DNA of 60,000 nucleotides from Acanthaster planci (lineage: Eukaryota > Echinodermata > Asteroidea > Valvatida > Acanthasteridae), in the NCBI RefSeq assembly GCF_001949145.1, contig NW_019091404.1, positions 469,047-529,046 of the forward strand, given 5' to 3'. Below the pieces are notes generated by a model. It ran no database searches and was not told the DNA's origin. It saw only the letters and a list, made by a program, of their open reading frames with translations. Below, piece after piece: positions 51,787 through 60,000 of this stretch; position 1 is the stretch's first letter; every line of letters begins with the position of its first letter. The translations under genes and the position numbers were made by a program.

Positions 51787-53970
51787 ACTCACGAGACAGA
51801 TGGGCTACGTCTGAAAGTGTTAGCCACGACTGGAAAATAATTACTCATGTGGCAACGGAAGCCACTGGCTACAGCGACTGCAGCAATCTTCAACAGCCAC
51901 GTATGTTACTATACTCGAGACTGCAGCCACAATCGTCGGACGCAGCCAAATCCAGTTTTATCTTGGAGGGTACCCACTATCATAGATTACTACTGTATAT
52001 TGTTGGGAGACTTTGAGACATTAGGTTGTTCTGAGCATGCGTCCATTTCTCTGAGCACCCTCAGGGTGCACCGTAACAAGTAAATTCTCCAGACAGTAGT
52101 GATAAATCCCCATACTTCACAAATATTTTAAAAATACAACCCTCACAGTTGTTCAGGCTGCACAGAAAAACGATGTTCGACATGTCCCCTTTCAAGTTTC
52201 TTTCAAATTTTCACCCGAAGCAGACCACCCTAAAATGAAGATAATGTCCCTGCCCAGAAAAGTAGTCCTGTTGAAAAACCATCCCTCTGCAAAACCACCA
52301 AATAGTGCTATGGCACTTCTTTTGGACCCGATTCCACACAATTGCTCAGAATTAGAAGCCCAAAGTCCAGGCCAGAGGTTCAGTGCCGTATTTCTACAAT
52401 TCCTCTATTTCATGGCTCTCAGGACTCTCTCATATAAAATATTTTGAGTGTATAACTTTTATCAATGAACTTGGCCGACGGCTCTTGTGGCTATTTACGT
52501 GGGTGCACCCGTCAATACTGTGAAAAAGGACCGGTATGTCTGCTGCCACCAGCGTCCCAAAGTCTCCCATCACTCAAGACCACTGGCTGGCATAACAAGA
52601 CCGCTGGCTAGCATGCCCTTAGGTTGTATGTTTATGTTGACTACAGTGAAGCTTCTGTTGATTAGGCTACTTTATGCACGAACGTCGACAGCAGCTTCAA
52701 AGCCCGACTTTCGAAGTTTTCAGCCCTTTCAAAATTCCATTGCGCTCGAAGTTTTGTGATGTAAGCAAAACCAAAGTGTTTAACGGAATACAGCCCATCT
52801 TACCCTCTAGGGTGCCTTTACTGGATTTATCGGGAAAATTCATGATTCCCTGTATATTGTATAGCATTCAACCCAACTGTCCACTCATGCAATAAAATAG
52901 GCGCTCAATGAAACAGCGCGAACTCAATTCATTTTTTTAAATACATGTACACCACTTTTGATATGTGGGTCATTCCCTGAGGTTGGGCAAAATTTGTGGT
53001 GGTGTCCATTGTTACGTGGGTTCCGTAAATTGAACAGCTATTTCCCGGCATGTGGATTCCAAATTATATATCTTGCAAGGCTGGACACAGAGATCTGTGT
53101 TATTTTTACAGAGTAAATGACCTCCTCTACAGGCCATGACAGGTGGTAAAAGTTACCCATGTAACAAGGACACCGTCACAAATTGTGCCCCAACCTCATG
53201 GAATGACCCATATGTACCTTGTGGGATAAGTCAAATACTCAGAAAAACTGTTCCTAAAATTTAAAAGTACGCTTAAAGAAGGAAAACTTTAAAGTTATAT
53301 ATGTACACGCAGTTTACAGTAGAGCTATTACCGATGTCTGTGGTTCAATCAAAAGATTTTCGTGACAAATATTTGGCCATGCCCATCTTGGACATCTAAT
53401 TGGAATCTCTTTGCTGGCGACCGTGTAATTTATTAAGTTGTTTCATGAACTTGATACAGATGACAGAATCTTAGGCAAATGGGCCAGGTCGCGTATTTCA
53501 AAAAGCCAAGGTCGTCGAGGAACAAGCGCCCGCAAGTCAGCGTATGGTTTGGTGATGGGTACCAGGACTGGGCATGCGCTGTTTGAATACCGAACTGGCT
53601 CATTTATGAATGAAGAACAGCTGCAGTGTGTATCTTGCTAACCAATGATGGAAAATGCGCCCTCTCTGTACTACTGCTTAATGTACTGATAACATTTACT
53701 TCTCCTTTTGTAAAAAATCTCACTCGATGTGAAGCGTTTGTATATTGTGCAGAACTGAGGATTGTTTCGAAACTTTAACTAATTCAAGTTCGTGTTATCA
53801 AAAAACTCACCTATAGAGCCTTTTGAACAACTCCAACAAAGTAGTGCGATCAGTACAGATGTATACATTTTAGACAATATTTGCTGTGTAAATAGTTGTA
53901 CTCGCTGAAGAAAGTTATATTTTGTTACAGTAGAAACGACTTGATAATAAAACGCTGCCTAAACGAAAAT
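51787..53970 (+). other. FN3 gene 1 3' flank with two poly(A) signals
   Basis: Non-coding DNA with AATAAA at 52891-52896 and again at 53946-53951. Either could end the transcript of the gene at 51139. Short frames in this stretch show nothing recognisable. Confidence 0.45.
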
Positions 53971-54019
53971 AGATATTGCTTGAATTCATTTAAGTGATAT
54001 TAACAGAAGGGTCCTTCAA

Positions 54020-54759
54020 ACAGACTGGTAAAAATTTCCCTTTATTCAAGTACAGTTAAAACGGACAAAGAGATGCAATCGAAAGACAAACTAACACAGG
54101 CGAAAATTGGTGGCATTCAATATAAGGGCGTGCATAGTTCAGAGGAAAAACCCCAACGTAATTTGTAAATTACTTCCGTGTCAGTTTTAAAACTTCAAAC
54201 CTCAGCAAAATTAAATAAAAATACAACTGTATGGAAAACAAGATTTGACATAGGGAGTGCACTTGAGTGTTAATTAATTAAGGAATCCCACTTTAAATCT
54301 TCACTGTTATGCACTGCAACAGGTGTAAGTACAAGAAATCTGAAATATCCTCGTTCCGCTAGATCATTTTAAAAAGGGTCAGTTATTCTCTGTAAGTTAA
54401 TTCCATTCGCCATCGATTTCCCCCGTGACGGTTTTTGACTAAATCCAGGCGAAAAATGAAGTATTTCCAGGCCTGGATATCTCACATAATATCGCATCGC
54501 CGAATCTTCGGAGGTGGCTAGGGCTTAACTTTTCTTTGTCCAAGGCTGTAAAACAAAAGAGTGTAAGTACTTGGACATGTCACATCATTTCCTCTGTCAG
54601 ATTAGGCGTAAACTGAAATGAATCAAGGGTAATATTTCGGAAGCCAATTTTCTAGTCCACTTGGTCGATGATTTTTTTTTCTACAAGTTGTAGTGTCCAA
54701 GCTATTTCGGCCATCGTGAACCGCATGTAGAAAAGAGGCCAGCAATACCGTCCCAAGAA
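54020..54759 (-). other. FN3 gene 2 3' UTR with AATAAA signal
   Basis: TTTATT at 54041-54046 is AATAAA on the minus strand, about 715 bases after the stop of the minus-strand FN3 gene. It faces the plus-strand signal at 53946-53951, so the two transcripts would end within about 100 bases of each other. Confidence 0.5.
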
Positions 54760-55344
54760 TCACAAAATGACCACGTTAGCACCGTTTCTATCCGTATCTT
54801 TGTTCTTCTTGACCCCTTTGTCCGTCTGTTCGTCCTCCAGGACCGGTTTCTCGTCTGGATCTTTTTTCTCTGCCAGGTACGCAGACTTGAGTGCCATCAT
54901 GACCACTAAGGTGATGAAAATGAATCCGAGCACGCACAGCGCGGCGATAAAGCTGGGGTTCCAGACCTTATACAGCGTCCAGAAAGACAGCGTGGAGACA
55001 CCGACTGTCTGCCCGCCGCTGCCCACCGTGTACAGGTTCACGGTGTAGTATGTGGAGTACGTCAGGTCTGTTAGGGTGTAGGTCTCGGTAGCTACATCGC
55101 TGATGGTGTAATTGGTTCGGGAAGTGGCACCGCCGTCCAGCAGCAGGGCCAAGGTGTAGCTGTCAGCCGAGCTGTTGCTTGCCGCGATCCATGTCAGAGT
55201 AGCGGACGTGATGTCTGCGCGCACCGAGATGTTGGACGCGTAGTCCAGAGCCGACGTTGAGCCGAACGCCGTGAAAATTAACACGGTCAGAATAAACATA
55301 AAACGATGTACTGGCAAAGTCGTCGAGCTTCCTCCAGTAATCAT
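54760..55344 (-). CDS. Small type I membrane protein with one FN3-like domain (gene 2)
   Basis: A 194-residue product counted from the ATG at 55344-55342, the first in-frame ATG. A minus-strand acceptor (TTGAATGCAG) places an exon start at 55364, 20 bases upstream, the same layout as the gene at 51139. Hydrophobic residues (FMFILTVLIFTAF) form a signal peptide ending near ALDY. An FN3-like domain follows, with LTWIA, YTLTDLTYSTYYTV and a closing LSFWT. Then one transmembrane helix (FIAALCVLGFIFITLVVMMA) and a short Asp/Glu/Lys-rich tail ending VVIL, which resembles a C-terminal PDZ-binding motif. NIS, NSS and NYT are potential glycosylation sites. It is a divergent paralogue of the plus-strand gene. 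No function or family name is assigned. Confidence 0.8.
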   Translation of the reverse strand: MITGGSSTTLPVHRFMFILTVLIFTAFGSTSALDYASNISVRADITSATLTWIAASNSSADSYTLALLLDGGATSRTNYTISDVATETYTLTDLTYSTYYTVNLYTVGSGGQTVGVSTLSFWTLYKVWNPSFIAALCVLGFIFITLVVMMALKSAYLAEKKDPDEKPVLEDEQTDKGVKKNKDTDRNGANVVIL

Positions 55345-55364
55345 GACTGTCGTTGATCTACCTC

Positions 55365-56639
55365 CTGCATTCAAAACAATGAAGGATCCAAACGAAAATG
55401 AGGCATCCTGTACCAAGGTGGCGCCGTCTTCGTAATGCTAGGAAGTGACGCGTTTGGGGAAAATTCGGAAAGCCTGCGCGTGCGCGTTGAGAACGTCCTA
55501 AACACTTAGTGTATTCAATAATAAATACTTTTGAAGTACATGTAGGCCTATGCATTTACACGTCCTTCTGTTTTGGGTGTTAAAATTACTAGCATAAATA
55601 TAAAGGTTAGAAAATAATGAAAATACAAATAAGATTTCACTTCCACTCTGTGCATAACAACCAGATCTAACGGAAAAAATGTAATAGTCGACTGTCTCAA
55701 GTTCTTTGAGAAGAAAAAACGCATACACTAGCACCTACAGCTCCTCTCGATTGGACAATTTCTTTGAGATCTTGTACTAGTCTGCACAACGCCCTCTTGG
55801 GCTATCACTGTACAGAATATGAGAGGATGCTGACATCTGATCAATTCAGAATTATTACAATAAAATGCCCTGCCACAAATAGGTATGAAGTGAAGCTGAA
55901 AGTCAGAGACGTTGAGGTGACCTCACACAACAGACATGTTCCGTGTACTGATATATATAATCCTCAAGCAAACCGTTGAGAAATGGCACAACCTAAAAGC
56001 GCATGAACTATAAAGAGAGGCCGTTTGGCTTTCGCTTCTGAGGAGTTTTGATTTCGAAGCAGTTTTGATACTTACAAGAATTACGAAAGAACGCATCTCA
56101 CCCTCCAATCTTCATCCGCTCAAAACCAACCAACAGCCATCTTTGTTTCCATTTGGTAGCTTGGTAAGCAAACCGTGCCTAAGTGTCGGACGGTAGCCGA
56201 GTAGTAATTCAGTAAGCTCGTTTGTTAATCGCTGAGCGTATGATGTAACAGATCGTTATTCGTCTTCTGTCATGCAAATTGCGCTCGAAAAGATCTCCTA
56301 TTGTGTAGCTACGACAGTCGCAGAAGAGACCAAGCGACGGCGGACCGTATCCAAAAACAAGCGTCTCGATGCGACCCGCGTCACAGGGCCATTATGTGTG
56401 CCCCTTAGTTGGGTGAGCGCGGGGGGGGGCAAGAGGAGGTTTGGATTACAAGAAGGAAAATCAGGAGCTGTGTTGGTTCGTCGAGATGGTTGGATTACAT
56501 TTCATTTTCCGGGTTGTTCTTAGAGTGTCCTCTACATATATATTAACATATACTTATGTTAGCGATCATGTTGTGTTTTGATGCCGGGAGAGCATGCCTC
56601 GACAAACTCGTTATTTGATTACGTTGGGTATGCATGTGC
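55365..56639. other. Upstream region of FN3 gene 2
   Basis: No gene supported. A CG-rich patch (GCGCGTGCGCGTTGAG, about 55476-55491) lies about 110-130 bases upstream of the exon start. It could belong to the promoter or 5' UTR intron of the minus-strand gene, which is inference. Confidence 0.35.
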
Positions 56640-56779
56640 TCATTAGCCTCTTTGAGGCATGGCAGATACAAGAGGAGGGCGCTATTTGGTTTAGTTAAAA
56701 ATATTTTATGTTTACTCTAAATTTACCCACTTCATAGCGCCACCCTATTGTGTCCGCCATGCTTAAAAGAGGCTGATGA
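56640..56779. mobile_element. Fold-back element with 46-bp inverted arms
   Basis: The left arm 56640-56685 (starts TCATTAGCCTCTTT, ends GGGCGCTAT) pairs with the right arm 56734-56779 (starts ATAGCGCCACC, ends AAAGAGGCTGATGA). About 36 of 46 positions match, around a 48-base AT-rich centre. It has no transposase, and its form suits a MITE or fold-back insertion. The open frame running through the right arm from 56748 is not considered a gene. Confidence 0.65.
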
Positions 56780-58560
56780 AGCCGTAAGAAGCCAAAGGAC
56801 TTTAGACACCGACTCCTTGGCTGCATTGTTCACCAAGTATATGGGCAAAGACTATCCGCGGACTGAGCAGGGAGTAGAAGCATCGTTGTTAGTGTCTCAA
56901 TGGCGCAGGCTGCTTGCTTCCCAGGAGTTGTCAAGGGGGAGGGCTTGGAATAGTACCCCCGCAGCTCATACTGCTCACCCTTCCCCAGTTGTGCCACAGG
57001 GGACTGGGATTTACAGCTATTTCAGAGTTAGTAGTTGAAGATGATACACTCGAGGTGGTATGCCGCAAATGTTTTGTGGGAATGCTAGTTTTCGAAATGG
57101 TAACATTATCTTGGCATTTATCAATTAAAGTGATCAGTACATGAATAATCAACCTTTAAATGGTAACATTTCCGAATTACAAGCCGGTGGCTTTTGTTTC
57201 TATGTTGGAGTGGGTTAAACCAAGAATAAAAGCGAGGCCAGATATCTATAGAGGCTGTATTTTATTTAACTCAAAGTCGAAATTCGGTTACTAACGACAA
57301 AAGTGCAAATCTCGGTTTTGAAATAAAAGATCATAATTCAGTACCCATATCGGATTTTAAAAACACTGGACTGGTTTCTTTAAAGACTACCTTGGCCCAC
57401 TTTTAGGTGTAAATACCCTTTGGAGTGTAGTTCTTCGAGAGTGGTACGCTTAAGCTTCATGGCATTCGGCCGTTGAATAGGTTTCAGGAATTAGCCGTCC
57501 CTTTAAAGTTTATCGTGTCAGCTTAGGGTCAGTTTTTGAACTTCATTCTATGAATAGATAGCGAGAACTTAAAAACTATTTCGAGCTTTTATTTTCTTAT
57601 AATTCAGTTTAAATGCCCTTTGACCCTCAATAAATACCCGCAATTATTCTAAGAGTAACACTAATAGTTACAGAGTGCACAAGGCTAAATAACTGGACCG
57701 ATGTACAACGCACTGATTTAAGTTAAGATCTCTGGTCCACCGAAATGAATGGTGTGCCCACATTAATTTTCAAACTAAGGGCAAACTATATTGGTCTCTC
57801 ACTATCGTAGATAATACGATAGTGTGATAAATTTTGAAGGAGTTTCTACTTAGTTCGTTGCCACAGTTCCGACTGTCTTGAAGCAGATCCACTGTTGAAA
57901 GGTAAACAGGAATTTTTAGTGAAGTTCATGCCTCACAATAGGGCCTAGTCGTTCCTTAAAAAATAGTCACAGTGCATGACTGAAATTGCAATCATAGTGC
58001 ATGACTGCGCTCAATTAAATTGCGTGCGGGGTATTACAGTTGTGCACACAGCCAAATCATCGAGAGAAGTGAACCACACAATGGCGTCCATGTTCATGTG
58101 AGTTACTCCGACCTTTCAACCCGACAACGTAAAACGAACGCAAATAAAATCTTAAACTTAGGTTTCTATCGTATGGCGTAACTACATGTACGTGACATGT
58201 ACGGTACATGTACAGGTACACGGAGGCCCTAGCCTATTTCGGGAACACGTGAGTGCTCGAGCATGCCAACAGCATAGCTTTAGCACTGCTTGAACCGAAC
58301 CGGCCGGTACCAGCATATAGTAGGGACTGTACGCAAGGCAAAACAAAAAAAACCAATCTTGAAGGGCTGAATTAGGTGTGTGTATTACCACATGCTCTCA
58401 CAGATTTACGGGTTCGATTTCATGTATGATGAACTCATGCATGGCAGTCGTACCACTACCAGGACCAGCCCGCCCAGCCTGCATAAAGTGTTCCATTAGG
58501 GACAGCTCATAGTGTGCCATTTCTGTCGCTTTAAAGGAGCGTGCGTCCTTCTCGTCAGCA
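56780..58560. other. Upstream region of the sigma-1 receptor gene
   Basis: No gene supported. It holds a 10-bp perfect hairpin at 57800-57824 (CACTATCGTA and its complement, 5-base loop) and a self-complementary ACATGTACGGTACATGT patch at about 58195-58211. The promoter of the downstream gene should lie near 58400-58560, but no core element is clear. Confidence 0.4.
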
Positions 58561-59792
58561 ATGAAGTATAAATCCGCCGCCAAAGTAAGTTTCTCCTCCC
58601 TGGTAGTCCTGGGGTTGAGCATCGTCGGAATCCACTACTGGATGGAGACTAAGAGCTATCTCCTTGATGATCAGACGCTAGCCAGAATCGCCGAGAAGTA
58701 CGTGGGTAAGTTGACGACTACATCAAATTAACACCGACGTCGCCAGACCATTTTAAGTAGGGGGAAGGGTTGTCGTCATGAAATTTGCCGACAGACCGTC
58801 GGCAAATTTCACGTGTGTAATGGTAGTCTGATTCCCAGACGTGACACTTATGTGAATTCTCCCTTCCTTTCCCCCTTCTCGCCATTCTCGCCAACGGTGT
58901 TTGTCGATAAAACTGACTTATCGCCACCTAGATTTTGAAGAAAAAACTGGTTTTCGAGAAATCTTCCGAGGAGTTTCTCCTATTTTAAAACTGAGAAAGT
59001 GCCAATAGGCCTATCCAACGAGTTTATGCAGTAAAAATCCTCAAAGGATTCTTTAAGGTAACCTTTTGCCTGAACCAAGTAATTGAAATGAACTCAGTTG
59101 TAATAAGCTGAAATCAATTAGCAAAGATGCACGTCCGTTCCTGACATCGAAAATCCACGTTTCCCTTCTTCCTGGACCTTCTGCGCAATGTATTTTCTGA
59201 GGGAAGGGGGCCGGGACACGTGTTCACGCGCACCACTGCAAATGTATTAACAAAGATGTGTGGCCCTTCGTGAAAACGAAAATCTTACTTGACCCGCCTT
59301 TTGGCTTTTCCTCACCCCACCCCCTCTAGCCACACCCTTGACGATGAATATGGTGATCTGCTTGTTATTTGTTGTACATTCGATCGAAGACTTGAATTTT
59401 GACCTTCGTGGAATGATTTCTTTGTCATATTCCAAGCTTCTTTAAAAAAAAGATCGTGCGATTTTAAAATAGTCAAATGATTGTTAGGATCAAACAGGCA
59501 CCATTAAACATCAAGAATCACCCCCTTGAGTTCGGCTCACCATAACCATGAACTGCATCACCCTATCTTCACCGATTTCCCTCATTCGCAGGGCTCCCCC
59601 ACCAGGAGGCTTTCGACAAGGTCCACGCCGAGCTCATGGAAAGCTACCCCGGCCACATCCTACCACCAGAGGAGGCCCAGTGGATGTTCGTCAACGCGGG
59701 AGGCTGGAAAGGTGCTATGTGTATGATCCACGCCTCCATCACCGAATACGTGATCTTCTTCGGCACGGCAGTGGACACCGTTGGTCACTCAG
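58561..59792 (+). CDS. SIGMAR1: Sigma-1 receptor (first two coding exons, 3' partial)
   Basis: An endoplasmic-reticulum membrane chaperone/receptor related to fungal C-8 sterol isomerase (ERG2 fold). Exon 1 is 58561-58705 and exon 2 is 59592-59792, joined in phase 1, giving about 115 residues. The start is the only in-frame ATG after an upstream TAG. Residues 8-27 form the single N-terminal transmembrane helix ([17 protein letters not shown]). Exon 2 carries family hallmarks: HPGH-like [40 protein letters not shown] and GHSG. The ligand-binding Asp and Glu of the human protein lie further downstream and are outside the window. The exon 2 donor (GTTGGT at 59793) is weak. An alternative GTAATA at 59806 would add four or five residues, but the GHSG junction fits the family better. 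It is divergent from FN3 gene 2. Confidence 0.9.
58780..58810. repeat. Perfect 13-bp hairpin in SIGMAR1 intron 1
   Basis: GAAATTTGCCGAC at 58780-58792 and its exact complement at 58798-58810 flank a 5-base loop. It lies about 75 bases after the exon 1 donor. The rest of intron 1 (58706-59591) shows nothing else notable. Confidence 0.8.
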
Positions 59793-60000
59793 GTTGGTCA
59801 GAGGGTAATATTTTGTCTATTATATTATGTGAATAGGTGGTATAAATAATAAAGCTGGTCGTATTGGATGGGTCTTTTACACTACACCACTAGTACCTTG
59901 GGTATGTCACGCCGCAAAACCATGCCTGCGTCAGTTAACCCATCCACGAAATGTATTTGTAGTGAACTTGAAAGGAAAAGCATCCTGGTACATATGCATT

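Noticed and set aside
56748-57038. 96-codon frame beginning with CPPC-like residues
   Set aside because: It starts from a non-ATG codon inside the arm of a fold-back element and shows no recognisable domain, so it is more likely repeat-derived.

Overview
The window is eukaryotic and most likely from an invertebrate deuterostome such as an echinoderm, hemichordate or amphioxus. Genes are split into short exons with GT-AG introns, intergenic DNA is AT-rich, short TAGGCCTA- and TACATGTA-like words are common, and there are tRNA-derived SINE-like repeats and fold-back elements. The phylum is an inference from sequence texture and gene content. There is no sign of prokaryotic organisation.

The first 46 kb is a head-to-tail array of three plus-strand genes for M13-family zinc metallopeptidases (neprilysin / endothelin-converting-enzyme type ectoenzymes). 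Copy A (1-5962) enters already inside its tenth exon by homology and lacks its 5' half. Its HExxH exon should lie in an assembly gap (4310-4465). Copy B (15597-28334) is complete: 22 exons sum to 2316 coding nt, giving 771 residues. Copy C (33342-45991) is complete with the same 22-exon structure and phases: 2310 nt, 769 residues, with a 943-base gap inside intron 1. A and B also align across introns and 3' flank, so they are recent duplicates. C is older, with only exons and a few intron features shared.

The spacers (about 5963-15596 and 28335-33341) hold 3' UTR-like flanks with poly(A) signals, SINE-like repeats, fold-back palindromes, a TATA box followed by a donor-like site, and an extra copy of the 3'-flank sequence that may be a relic of a further lost peptidase copy.

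From 46 to 58.5 kb the DNA is mostly non-coding, apart from a convergent pair of small genes for type I membrane proteins. Each has a signal peptide, one fibronectin-III-like domain, one transmembrane helix and a charged tail (51139-51786 plus; 54760-55344 minus). Each coding region sits in one exon with a splice acceptor just upstream of its ATG. Their candidate poly(A) signals face each other about 90 bp apart.

The right edge carries the first two coding exons of a sigma-1 receptor (SIGMAR1) orthologue on the plus strand, running off the window. The sequence shows no functional link between the peptidase array, the FN3 pair and SIGMAR1.
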